A DNA stretch of 54,895 bases from DASRWI01 sp035654655 (lineage in GTDB: Bacteria; Bacteroidota; Ignavibacteria; Ignavibacteriales; Ignavibacteriaceae). The stretch is taken from positions 1-54,895 of the forward strand of contig DASRWI010000007.1 in NCBI GenBank assembly GCA_035654655.1, in the 5' to 3' direction. Within the stretch, counting starts at the first letter, position 1; every line of letters begins with the position of its first letter. Of the stretch, positions 1-8,340 are shown piece by piece. Made by a program: the position numbers and the translations under genes. Under the pieces are notes generated by a model. It was not told where the DNA came from and made no database searches. It worked only from the letters and a program-made list of their open reading frames with translations.

Positions 1-1098
1 GATGAAATTGGAACCGGTACTGATCCAACAGAAGGTGCTGCTCTTGCTGCAGCAATGCTTATTAAGCTAAAGGAAAAAGGAGCAATTGTTTTTGCATCAA
101 CTCATCACGGAAGCTTGAAGATAATTGCTAATGAGCTTGAAGGTTTTGAAAATTCTGCAATGGAATTTGATAATCTCAATCTTAAGCCAACATATATATT
201 CAAGCAAGGGGTACCGGGCTCAAGTTATGCTTTTGAAATTGCTAAACGGATAGGTTTTGATAATAACTTTTTATCTCTTGCAGAAAATTACCTTGATGGA
301 GATAAACATAAACTTGAGAATTTCTTAGTACAAATAGAATCTAAAAGCAAAGACCTTGAGGATAAGCTTAGAAAAGCTGAGCTTGAATCTGCAAGGTTAT
401 CAGGTTTAACTAATCTTTATAAAAAGAATGTTCAAAAGCTTGAAGATGATAAAAGAGATATTCTGAAAAAAGCAAAAGATGATGCTGCTGAATATCTTAA
501 AGATATGAACCGCAAGTTTGAACAATTGGTAAGAGAGATAAAAGAATCTAATGCCAATCAGGAAGTAATTAAACAAACAAGAAAAGAAATACATCATCTT
601 AATGAAAAGAATGAAGAACTAGTTAAAGAAAAAGAGCCTGTAATTAGTAATGAAGAGTTTATATTAGGTGATGCTGTCGCAATAAAAAATACTAATACAT
701 CCGGTGAAATTGTTGAGTTGACTAAGGATGGTAAAACTGCTGTCATCAAGATAGGGACTATTAAGATGAAAGTTCCTGTCGTTAACTTAGAACATACTAA
801 AAAAGAAAAAATAAAAATAAATTACGAACCTTTGTCAAATTATCAACCAAGCAATCAGCAGCTTCGCCTTGATATTAGGGGAGCTAAACCTGAAGAGGTT
901 GAATTTGATATTATAAGGTTTATCGATGATGCATATACTTCCAATGTAGAGAGAATTGAAATACTACACGGGAAAGGTACAGGTGTTCTTAAAAAAACTG
1001 TCCATCAAATTTTGAAGAAGCATGAAAAAGTTAGCAGCTTTTATTTTGCTCCGGTTGAATTTGGTGGAGAGGGCATAACCATTGCTGAATTAAAATAA
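1..1098 (+). CDS. mutS2: Endonuclease MutS2, C-terminal part (5' end outside window)
   Basis: Partial gene open at the left edge; frame 1 is open from base 1. The first codons read DEIGTGTDPTEGA, the Walker B/D-loop region of the MutS-type ATPase, so the core and Walker A are upstream. Next comes a Lys/Glu-rich coiled-coil stretch (about bases 310-660), the KOW-like middle part, and a C-terminal Smr domain with the LDIRG motif (near 868) and the HGKGTG motif (near 967). The Smr domain separates MutS2 from MutS. MutS2 family members act in recombination control or on collided ribosomes; which role holds here cannot be read from the sequence. The biotin carboxylase gene starts 10 nt downstream, so the two are probably co-transcribed. 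Confidence 0.95.
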   Translation, partial: DEIGTGTDPTEGAALAAAMLIKLKEKGAIVFASTHHGSLKIIANELEGFENSAMEFDNLNLKPTYIFKQGVPGSSYAFEIAKRIGFDNNFLSLAENYLDGDKHKLENFLVQIESKSKDLEDKLRKAELESARLSGLTNLYKKNVQKLEDDKRDILKKAKDDAAEYLKDMNRKFEQLVREIKESNANQEVIKQTRKEIHHLNEKNEELVKEKEPVISNEEFILGDAVAIKNTNTSGEIVELTKDGKTAVIKIGTIKMKVPVVNLEHTKKEKIKINYEPLSNYQPSNQQLRLDIRGAKPEEVEFDIIRFIDDAYTSNVERIEILHGKGTGVLKKTVHQILKKHEKVSSFYFAPVEFGGEGITIAELK

Positions 1099-1108
1099 GG
1101 AAAAGCAC

Positions 1109-2593
1109 TTGTTTAAAAAAATCTTAATTGCCAACAGAGCTGAAATAGCTGTTAGAATAATAAGAGCTTGCAAAGAACTTGGTATTACTTCTGCTGCTGT
1201 TTATTCAACTGCTGATAAGAAAACACTTCACACAAGACTTGCAGATGAAGCATATCATCTGGAAGGAAATACTTCTTCTGAAACTTATCTTAATAAAGAT
1301 AAAATCCTTGCTCTTGCAAAAGAAATTAAAGCTGATGCAATACATCCCGGGTATGGTTTCTTTTCAGAGAATGCTGACTTTATTGAAGCAGTTGAAAAAG
1401 CAGGTATAGCTTTTATTGGTCCTTCATCAAAGTCTGTTAAGATGATGGGAAGTAAAACTGCTGCACGGGAACTGATGAAAAAGCATAATGTACCTATTGT
1501 TCCGGGTACAACTGAATCAGTTAAAAGCATTCAGGAAGGGAAGAAGATAGCCAGGGAAATTGGTTATCCTATTCTGCTTAAGGCTGCTGCGGGAGGTGGT
1601 GGTAAGGGAATGAGAAAGATTGAAAGCGAAAAGGATTTTGATTCAGCATTTGAAAGTACTAAAAGAGAAGCTCTTAAATCTTTTGCTAACGATGATGTTT
1701 ATATTGAGAAATTTATTGACGAGCCAAAACATATTGAAGTGCAGGTATTTGGTGATAAGCGCGGTAACTATGTTCATTTTTTTGAAAGAGATTGTTCTGT
1801 ACAAAGAAGACATCAAAAAATAATTGAAGAAGCACCGGCTTCTGTAGTTGATGAAGAGACCAGACAACGAATAACCACAGCAGCAATCAATGCAGCAAAA
1901 GCCTGTGATTATTTTAATGCAGGTACTATTGAATTACTGATGGATAAAAATAAAGATTTTTATTTTCTTGAAATGAATACTCGACTTCAGGTAGAGCATC
2001 CTGTAACTGAACTCATAACAGGAATTGATTTAGTGAAGGAACAAATCTCTGTTGCTGAAGGAAATAAATTATCCATTAAGCAAGATGACTTAAAAATAAA
2101 TGGTCACGCAGTGGAATGCAGAATCTATGCAGAAGACCCTTATAATAATTTTCTTCCATCCACAGGTAAAATTACCAAGTATGTTATTCCTGCTGGAGCC
2201 GGAGTAAGAGTAGATACAGGTATAGCATGCGACTCTGAAATATCTATGTATTACGACCCGATGATTGCAAAGCTTATTTGCTGGGGTGCTGATAGAACTG
2301 AGGCAATCAATAGGTTAACAAGAGCTTTACACGAATATCAAATTGCAGGGGTAACTACAAATATTCAATTCCTTTTATCAGTTTTGGAGAACCCGATTTA
2401 TTTATCCGGAAAATTTGATATCAGATTTATTGAAAAAGAATTTGAGCAATTGATAACTAATCATAGAAATCTTGAAGAACTTAATAATGCAGCAGTTATC
2501 TTTGCAGCCCTTATGAAAAATAGCGCATCATTAAAGCAGCAAGAAACAAAAGCTATAACTAAAAATAATTGGCCGGGATTGTTATATGAATAA
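1109..2593 (+). CDS. accC: Biotin carboxylase subunit of an acyl-CoA carboxylase
   Basis: 494 aa, TTG start preceded by AAGGAAAAG. It carries out ATP-dependent carboxylation of biotin. Visible parts: N-terminal KILIANRAEIAVRII, the ATP-grasp glycine loop GGGGKGM near residue 160, and the EMNTRLQVEHPVTE active-site segment near residue 288. The next gene overlaps by 8 nt and encodes a BT-like plus biotinyl domain, so the pair looks like a propionyl/methylcrotonyl-type alpha subunit cut into two polypeptides. At 494 aa it is longer than a typical AccC (about 450 aa). It could also serve acetyl-CoA carboxylase; no accA/accD is in the window, but a carboxyltransferase is encoded at 39686-41341. 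Symbol used in the general sense of biotin carboxylase. Confidence 0.93.
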   Translation: MFKKILIANRAEIAVRIIRACKELGITSAAVYSTADKKTLHTRLADEAYHLEGNTSSETYLNKDKILALAKEIKADAIHPGYGFFSENADFIEAVEKAGIAFIGPSSKSVKMMGSKTAARELMKKHNVPIVPGTTESVKSIQEGKKIAREIGYPILLKAAAGGGGKGMRKIESEKDFDSAFESTKREALKSFANDDVYIEKFIDEPKHIEVQVFGDKRGNYVHFFERDCSVQRRHQKIIEEAPASVVDEETRQRITTAAINAAKACDYFNAGTIELLMDKNKDFYFLEMNTRLQVEHPVTELITGIDLVKEQISVAEGNKLSIKQDDLKINGHAVECRIYAEDPYNNFLPSTGKITKYVIPAGAGVRVDTGIACDSEISMYYDPMIAKLICWGADRTEAINRLTRALHEYQIAGVTTNIQFLLSVLENPIYLSGKFDIRFIEKEFEQLITNHRNLEELNNAAVIFAALMKNSASLKQQETKAITKNNWPGLLYE

Positions 2594-3092
2594 TTATATT
2601 GTAACCCTTGATGAACAAAAACATAATATAACAATAGCCGGTGAAAATGAAATCAGGCTAAATGATAATCCTATTGAATATGAATTAATTAATTTAAGTC
2701 ATAAAAATTATTTATTAAGGATTAACAATAAGTTTTATGATGTTTATCTTGAAAACATTGATAAAGAAAAAATAACATTTTTAGTGAATGGAACATCTTA
2801 TGATGTTTTGATAAGAACATTTCTACAAGAAAAAGCCAGCCAATTGATTCAGGTGCAGAAGATGCATGATCATCTTACCGAAATAAAAGCTCCAATGCCG
2901 GGAATGATTATAAAAATAAATAAACAAGCCGGAGATAAAGTTGAACATGGAGAATCAGTAATGATTCTTGAAGCAATGAAAATGGAAAACGAAGTAAGAG
3001 CCCCAAAGGAAGGTATAATTGAAAAGATAGTTGTAAATCAGAATTCTCCTGTTGATAAGGGAGGATTATTATTTACAATTAAAAATCATTAA
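2586..3092 (+). CDS. Biotin carboxyl carrier protein with N-terminal BT-like domain
   Basis: 168 aa. The C-terminal half is a biotinyl domain: API/PMPGM turn, then EAMKMENE with the biotin-accepting lysine at residue 132. The N-terminal about 85 residues, rich in beta strands (YLLRINNKFYDVYLENI, FLVNGTSYDVLI), resemble the BT domain that joins biotin carboxylase and carboxyltransferase in propionyl- and methylcrotonyl-CoA carboxylases; this is a pattern judgement, not an alignment. The start codon lies inside the end of the biotin carboxylase gene (8 nt overlap), implying coupled translation and equal dosage. The likely partner carboxyltransferase is at 39686-41341, unlinked. Confidence 0.88.
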   Translation: MNNYIVTLDEQKHNITIAGENEIRLNDNPIEYELINLSHKNYLLRINNKFYDVYLENIDKEKITFLVNGTSYDVLIRTFLQEKASQLIQVQKMHDHLTEIKAPMPGMIIKINKQAGDKVEHGESVMILEAMKMENEVRAPKEGIIEKIVVNQNSPVDKGGLLFTIKNH

Positions 3093-3154
3093 GGTTTTCT
3101 ACAAAGTTTTTTAGCTTTTTATAAATAATTTCTTTATTATTATATTCATTTATT

Positions 3155-4408
3155 ATGTACAAAAAAACCGGAGGAACGTTGAAGATAGTAACTATATCTT
3201 TACTTATCGCTTTGGCATCATTTAAAATGTATGCCGGAGGTTTTCAAATTAACGAACATGGAGCAAAGGCTATGGGTATGGGTGGTGCATTCACTGCTAT
3301 AGCTAATGACCCATCAGCATTATATTTTAATGGTGCTGGTATGATGCAGTTTTACGGCACTCAAATTATGTTTGGGACTGCATTAATTTCACCATTTTCA
3401 TCTTTTAGAGGTGTTGCCCCTAAAATTGATGAGTATAAAACAGCAAATCAAGTTTTTTATCCATCTCATTTTTTTGCAACTCACAGACTTAATGAAGATT
3501 GGTCAGTGGGCTTAGGTTTTTCAAGTCCATTTGGATTAGGAACAAAGTGGGATGAGAATTGGCCAGGAAGATATTTAGCTCTTGAAACAAGTGTTCAGGT
3601 TTTTGCTATTCCTGTAGTTGTTGCTTACAAACCTTTAGATAATCTTTTTGTAAGTGCATCTTTTGTTTACAGTTTTGCAAATGTAAAGATTACAAGAAAG
3701 AATCCACAAACCCCATTTGAAGGTGATGCTTTTGTTTCACTTGAAGGTAAAGATAATTCAGCCTTTGGTTATCACTTAAGTGCAATGTATAAACCATTAA
3801 AAGAACTTACCATTGGTGCTTCCTTCCATAGTCAAATAGAATATAATTTTGAAGGAACTGCAAAATCAACAGGTGCAGAGCAATTAGCTGCCCGTTTACC
3901 CGGTGGAGATATTAAAGCTGACTTAACTACTCCTATGAATTTAGCAGTAGGTGTTGCTTATGACTTTATGCCTAATTTAAAAGTAGCATTAGACTTCCAA
4001 TATATTGGATGGTCAAGCTATGATACTTTAGCTGTTGAATTTGTTCAGAGTGGAGTAAGATCAGCAAGTACAAGATTATATGATGATACTTATATTGTAA
4101 GATTAGGTGCTGAATATGGAATAACTGAAGACCTTAACGTTTTAGGTGGAATTTATTTTGATAACAGTCCTGTTGCAAATGAAAGAATAAATCCAAGTTT
4201 ACCTGAAACAGATAGAATTGGTATGAGCATTGGTTTAGATTATAAATTAACTAAATCATTAGGACTGGATGCTTCATATTTATTTATTAGAGGAAATCAG
4301 TTAACTGTAGATAATTCATCAGAGTATTATGCAGGTACAAGTCCATTTAATGGAACCTGGAATGCCGGTGCACATGTATTTTCACTTTCACTATCATATA
4401 GCTTTTAA
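3155..4408 (+). CDS. FadL/OmpP1/TodX family outer-membrane transport protein
   Basis: 417 aa beta-barrel of the FadL family, which takes up long-chain fatty acids or other hydrophobic compounds. After a signal peptide (cleavage expected after KMYA) the mature protein begins GGFQINEHGAKAMGMGGAFT, the family's N-terminal hatch motif, followed by NDPSALYFNGAGM; it ends in an aromatic residue as outer-membrane barrels do (SLSYSF). Two starts are possible: ATG at 3155 with no ribosome binding site, or TTG at 3179 directly after GGAGG (3170-3174), which would give a more usual signal peptide (MKIVTISLLIALASF). I think TTG is at least as likely. The SGNH lipoprotein gene follows after 9 nt. Confidence 0.9.
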   Translation: MYKKTGGTLKIVTISLLIALASFKMYAGGFQINEHGAKAMGMGGAFTAIANDPSALYFNGAGMMQFYGTQIMFGTALISPFSSFRGVAPKIDEYKTANQVFYPSHFFATHRLNEDWSVGLGFSSPFGLGTKWDENWPGRYLALETSVQVFAIPVVVAYKPLDNLFVSASFVYSFANVKITRKNPQTPFEGDAFVSLEGKDNSAFGYHLSAMYKPLKELTIGASFHSQIEYNFEGTAKSTGAEQLAARLPGGDIKADLTTPMNLAVGVAYDFMPNLKVALDFQYIGWSSYDTLAVEFVQSGVRSASTRLYDDTYIVRLGAEYGITEDLNVLGGIYFDNSPVANERINPSLPETDRIGMSIGLDYKLTKSLGLDASYLFIRGNQLTVDNSSEYYAGTSPFNGTWNAGAHVFSLSLSYSF

Positions 4409-4417
4409 GAGGATAAG

Positions 4418-5824
4418 ATGATTAAAAAATATTTATATACACTCTTATTTATTGCTGCAGGTTTTTTTGCAGGATGCGAAGACAGAACTGAGTTAACTGA
4501 ACCAGCAGCACAAAATCCAAATAGAGGACAAGTTGATTTAACAAAATTTGTTTCTATTGGTAATAGCATTACTGCAGGATATCAGTCAGGTTCTTTATTC
4601 CAATCAGCTCAGGAATTTTCCTTTCCAAGTCAAATAGCTAAACAAGTTGGAACTACATTTGTTCAGCCATTAGTAGGTGACCCTGGAACATTAGGAAGAA
4701 TTGAAATTGTTTCTCTTAGTCCTTTTGCAACACAATATAATTCAACTTCAGGTACTCCACTTAATATTGGTTATTCATTACCATATAACAACTTAGGTAT
4801 TCCAGGTGCGTTACTTGTTGATATTTTAAAAGCAACATCAAGTGGAACTTCAGCATCAGGTAATAACCCCATGTTTGATTTAATCCTTAGAGGTTCAGGC
4901 ACTGTATTTCAACAAGCAAGATTACTTCAGCCTACATTTATAACACTATGGATTGGTAACAATGATGTATTAGGATTTGCAACTTCAGGCGGTGTAAGAC
5001 CTACATCTCCAACTCCAGCAACTGCATTTGCTTTCTTATATAGTCAATTAGCAGACAGTATTGCTTCCTTAGGAGCAAAAGTTGTTGTTGCTAATATTCC
5101 TGACGTTCTTGCCATACCATTCTTTAGAACAGTTGGTCCACAAATGGCAATGTTAATTCCATGGAGAACACCTGGTTTACCTGGAATGTTTTATCAGAAA
5201 CATGGTGAAAGCGCAGGAACTACATATATTGATTCTATAGGTTTATTGACAGGGACTGTAGTCGTTCCTTTAACAGGAAGCAGTTATGCTCCATTATTAG
5301 GGCAGGCAACAGGAAAGTTCTACAGAGATAATCATTATCCTGCTTTACCTCCTGGAATTGATACAACCAAACCATTTGGTTTCCATCCAACTAACCCTTG
5401 GCCGGATGCATTGATTCTTGATGCAGATGAAATAGTTACTGCAAGAACTGCTACTACATCATTTAACGAAACAATTAGTACAGTTGCTCAAGCTAAAGGC
5501 TGGGGACTTGTAGATTTCTATTCTTTGTTAAACAATATTGCAGCTTCAACATTTACCGGCGGTACAAAGTATAATGGAGTAACATTTACTTCAATGTTGG
5601 TTACTGGTGGTTTGTTTAGTCTTGATGGAGTACATCCATCCAGTCAAGGCCATGCAATTATTGCTAATGAATTTATTAAAGTACTGAATACAAAATGGGA
5701 TGCAAATATTCCTTTGATTAATGTTGCTGAAGTACCTGGCAGCTTGTACTTCGCAAAACAAAATATAAATAAATATTTATATCCTGAATACAGAAATATG
5801 AATTGGAATAATTTGTTGTTCTAA
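4418..5824 (+). CDS. SGNH/GDSL-type hydrolase lipoprotein
   Basis: 468 aa. An N-terminal lipoprotein signal ends in GFFAGC (cysteine at residue 20). SGNH blocks are visible: block I GNSITAGY with the nucleophile serine at about residue 50, block III WIGNNDVLG, and block V DGVHPSS with Asp403 and His406. This supports esterase or lipase chemistry at the outer membrane. It is encoded 9 nt behind the FadL-type porin, so a plausible job is to release fatty acids or other acyl groups that the porin imports; that link is inference from context. A strong terminator follows at 5850-5884. Confidence 0.87.
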   Translation: MIKKYLYTLLFIAAGFFAGCEDRTELTEPAAQNPNRGQVDLTKFVSIGNSITAGYQSGSLFQSAQEFSFPSQIAKQVGTTFVQPLVGDPGTLGRIEIVSLSPFATQYNSTSGTPLNIGYSLPYNNLGIPGALLVDILKATSSGTSASGNNPMFDLILRGSGTVFQQARLLQPTFITLWIGNNDVLGFATSGGVRPTSPTPATAFAFLYSQLADSIASLGAKVVVANIPDVLAIPFFRTVGPQMAMLIPWRTPGLPGMFYQKHGESAGTTYIDSIGLLTGTVVVPLTGSSYAPLLGQATGKFYRDNHYPALPPGIDTTKPFGFHPTNPWPDALILDADEIVTARTATTSFNETISTVAQAKGWGLVDFYSLLNNIAASTFTGGTKYNGVTFTSMLVTGGLFSLDGVHPSSQGHAIIANEFIKVLNTKWDANIPLINVAEVPGSLYFAKQNINKYLYPEYRNMNWNNLLF

Positions 5825-5849
5825 GAATTAGTTGAATAAAAATTACAAG

Positions 5850-5884
5850 ACCCTCTTGAAGTTTCTTTGAGAGGGTTTTTTTTT
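5850..5884 (+). terminator. Rho-independent terminator of the FadL/SGNH operon
   Basis: Inverted repeat ACCCTCTTGAA / TTTGAGAGGGT (two G-T pairs) with a 5-nt loop, 5850-5876, followed by a run of nine T (5876-5884). It lies 25 nt after the SGNH gene stop. Confidence 0.88.
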
Positions 5885-5886
5885 GT

Positions 5887-5915
5887 GAGATTGCCACGCT
5901 TCGCTCTCAATGACA
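5887..5915. repeat. Solo, degenerate copy of the TCATTGCGA/GAGATTGC repeat
   Basis: Reads GAGATTGCCACGCTTCGC then TCTCAATGACA: the two conserved ends of the interspersed family (GAGATTGC at one side, CAATGACA at the other) with almost no middle. It abuts the terminator. The rest of 5916-6035 shows nothing beyond AT-rich DNA. Confidence 0.7.
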
Positions 5916-6035
5916 GTACTTCTTTTCACTAAGTAATAGGCGTAAGAAAGTATTATTTTTCTTCTTCTTTCCTATGGTTTTACTTCAATCATTTTCTTAT
6001 ATTAAAAATTAATTAGTTAAAAATTAGGATGAGCT

Positions 6036-6575
6036 ATGTCTATTAGAAATTTTATCCTCTTACTTTCTACAGGATTTATTTTTTATTCCTGTTCTTCTAT
6101 GGAATCTACTACTCGTGATAATAATACTGAAGTAAAAACTTCTACAGAAGATGATTATGTTTTTGATGAGATGCCTTCTGACAGCATTCAATTAGCCGAT
6201 GAAAATACTAAATCTGAAGAAGATGATGTCCCTTTAACAACAAATACTACTAAAGAATCTACACCTAATTTTAAATCTCCTGAATTTAAAAAGCTTGATC
6301 CTCCACAAAATACAACTACGACCGCAACAACTAATAATTATTCATCACGTATATCTGTTCAGTTAGGTGCTTTTACAACTAAGCAGAAGGCTGATTATTT
6401 TGTTAACCAGAATAAATCTTTAATCAATAAACCTACTCTTGTTAAACTTGGTAAAGTCGGGAATTTATTTGTCGTTCAGGTTCCAGGTTTTTTGAACAGA
6501 AATGAAGCAGCACAATATCGTGATAAATTAAAAGTTCACGAACAGTTCAAGGATGCCTGGATTGTAATAGAATAA
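6036..6575 (+). CDS. SPOR-domain lipoprotein
   Basis: 179 aa. Signal peptide with lipobox-like end TGFIFYSC (cysteine at residue 19), then about 80 residues of low-complexity Thr/Asn/Asp/Glu linker, then a C-terminal SPOR domain (about residues 105-179: ISVQLGAFTTKQKADYFV through LFVVQVPGFLNRNEAAQYRDKL). SPOR domains bind peptidoglycan lacking stem peptides, typically at septa, so a cell-envelope or division-site role is likely. No operon partner is close: 90 nt separate it from pyrK, and the upstream operon ends at a terminator. Confidence 0.85.
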   Translation: MSIRNFILLLSTGFIFYSCSSMESTTRDNNTEVKTSTEDDYVFDEMPSDSIQLADENTKSEEDDVPLTTNTTKESTPNFKSPEFKKLDPPQNTTTTATTNNYSSRISVQLGAFTTKQKADYFVNQNKSLINKPTLVKLGKVGNLFVVQVPGFLNRNEAAQYRDKLKVHEQFKDAWIVIE

Positions 6576-6615
6576 ATCCTCATTTTTGGTCAAACATATC
6601 TTTTTCTATTTTTAT

Positions 6616-6623
6616 TATATTTG
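6616..6623 (+). promoter_or_regulatory. Candidate -7 element upstream of pyrK
   Basis: TATATTTG matches the Bacteroidota -7 consensus TAnnTTTG exactly and sits 42 nt before the pyrK start. No TTTG is found at the usual 19-21 nt spacing upstream, so only half of the promoter is supported. Confidence 0.4.
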
Positions 6624-6665
6624 TGAGTAACATAAAATAAAACATATTATTTATAAGGATGTCTC

Positions 6666-7424
6666 TTGTTTATAGTTGAAGCTCCGATTCTAAAAATAGT
6701 TGAATTAGAAAATTCCATTATCCTGCTTAAAGTCTCTGCTCCCAAAATTGCACATATTATTAAGCCCGGACAATTTGTTAATGTGAGAGTTTCTGAAACA
6801 ACCTTCCCTTTATTAAGAAGACCTTTTAGTGTTTGCGATGTTGAGGGGGATTGTATTGTGCTTATGTTTAATGTCCTTGGTGAAGGGACAAAGATATTAG
6901 CTCACAAATGCAAGGGAGACCCAATCGATATTCTTGGCCCTTTGGGTAATGGATTTAATTTAGAAAATGATTATGATAAAGCTATTATAGTTGCTGGTGG
7001 TTTAGGTGCTGCTCCATTTCCTTTTTTACTTAGGGAATTAGGAGAAAAAAAAGATGTAAGATGTTTTATAGGCGGAAGAACTCAAAAGGATGTTATTACT
7101 TATGGTTTAAGAAATGTTAAGGTATCAACTGACGATGGCTCTTTTGGGTTTAAAGGAAATATTGTTGAGTTACTTAATTCTCACTTAGATGAGCTAAAAG
7201 GAAATGTTCAGATTTTTGCATGTGGTCCTAATGCAATGTTAAGAGCTTTAAAAGAATTTTGTGTGAAGAATAATATTCGCTGTCAGGTTTCTACAGAATC
7301 AGCTATGGCCTGTGGATTTGGCATTTGCCAGGGATGTCCAATGCCTTCAGCTAAAGACCCTGATAAATATTTGTTAGTCTGTAAAGATGGCCCGGTATTT
7401 AACATCGAGGATATAATAATATGA
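6666..7424 (+). CDS. pyrK: Dihydroorotate dehydrogenase B, electron transfer subunit
   Basis: 252 aa, TTG start; the ATG at 6659 is out of frame and stops at once. PyrK passes electrons from the dehydrogenase to NAD+ through FAD and a [2Fe-2S] cluster. Visible: the FAD-binding LLRRPFSV segment, the GPLGNGF loop, the NAD-side GGLGAAPFPF, and the cluster cysteines C216, C221, C224 and C239 (ACGFGICQGC ... LLVCKDG). The stop overlaps the pyrD start as ATGA, so the two subunits are translationally coupled. Length and motifs are normal for the family. Pathway: fourth step of pyrimidine synthesis. Confidence 0.95.
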   Translation: MFIVEAPILKIVELENSIILLKVSAPKIAHIIKPGQFVNVRVSETTFPLLRRPFSVCDVEGDCIVLMFNVLGEGTKILAHKCKGDPIDILGPLGNGFNLENDYDKAIIVAGGLGAAPFPFLLRELGEKKDVRCFIGGRTQKDVITYGLRNVKVSTDDGSFGFKGNIVELLNSHLDELKGNVQIFACGPNAMLRALKEFCVKNNIRCQVSTESAMACGFGICQGCPMPSAKDPDKYLLVCKDGPVFNIEDIII

Positions 7425-8338
7425 ACATAGTAAATCTTGAAGTTAATATCGGTTCATTGAAGTTAAGAAATCCTATTTTGCTTGCTTCCGGTACTGTTGG
7501 TTACGGAAATGAAATAAGTGACTTTATTGACCTTAACAAGATAGGTGGTATAGTTACAAAATCAATTAGTTTAAAACCAAGAAAAGGTAACCCACCTCAG
7601 AGAGTTGTTGAAACTCCTGCCGGTATGTTGAATGCAATTGGCCTGGCTAATGTTGGTCTTGATGAATTTAGAAAAACAAAAATACCTTTCCTTAAAAATT
7701 ATGATGTTCCTATTATATGCAACATTGCAGCAAGCAGCATTGAAGAATATGTAACTTGTGCAAAGGAATTAGGTAGTGAAGAAACAATCAAAGCATTTGA
7801 AATAAATGTATCTTGTCCAAATGTAAAAGAAGGTGGACTTCAATTTGGTAATGATGTTGATGCAGTAAAAAGAATTACTGCAGAGGTCAAAGCAGTTACA
7901 AGTAAACCCGTTATTATAAAATTGTCTCCGAATGTTTCTTACATATCTGATTTTGCAAAAGGTGTGAAGGAAGAAGGTGGTGATGCGGTATCTGCAATAA
8001 ATACCTTAGTTGGTACTTCATTTAATATTTTAACTAAGCGACCTAAGTTAAAAAATATTACGGGTGGATTATCAGGTCCAGCTATTAAGCCAGTAGCTCT
8101 TGCAAAAGTATTAGAGATTAAAAGAAAAGTTGATATTCCAATTATCGGTATTGGCGGCATTATGGATTGGAAAGATGTGGTTGAGTTTATGATTGTTGGT
8201 GCTTCTGCAGTACAAATTGGAACTTTGAATTTTATTGACCCTACGGCATCTATTAAAATATTAGATAAATTAATTGAGCACTGCACGAAGATGGGTATTG
8301 AAAATATTAGCCAGCTTACTGGCTCTTTTGAACTCTGA
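7421..8338 (+). CDS. pyrD: Dihydroorotate dehydrogenase class 1B, catalytic subunit
   Basis: 305 aa TIM-barrel FMN enzyme oxidising dihydroorotate to orotate. Class 1 signs: PILLASGTVGYG at the N-terminus, the catalytic cysteine C132 in EINVSCPNVKEGG, and the FMN phosphate-binding IIGIGGI and VGASAVQIGT segments. Cys (not Ser) as base plus the pyrK neighbour fixes class 1B, the NAD-linked heterotetramer. Overlaps pyrK by 4 nt and ends 2 nt before folC, so pyrK-pyrD-folC form one transcription unit. Confidence 0.95.
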   Translation: MNIVNLEVNIGSLKLRNPILLASGTVGYGNEISDFIDLNKIGGIVTKSISLKPRKGNPPQRVVETPAGMLNAIGLANVGLDEFRKTKIPFLKNYDVPIICNIAASSIEEYVTCAKELGSEETIKAFEINVSCPNVKEGGLQFGNDVDAVKRITAEVKAVTSKPVIIKLSPNVSYISDFAKGVKEEGGDAVSAINTLVGTSFNILTKRPKLKNITGGLSGPAIKPVALAKVLEIKRKVDIPIIGIGGIMDWKDVVEFMIVGASAVQIGTLNFIDPTASIKILDKLIEHCTKMGIENISQLTGSFEL

Positions 8339-8340
8339 CG

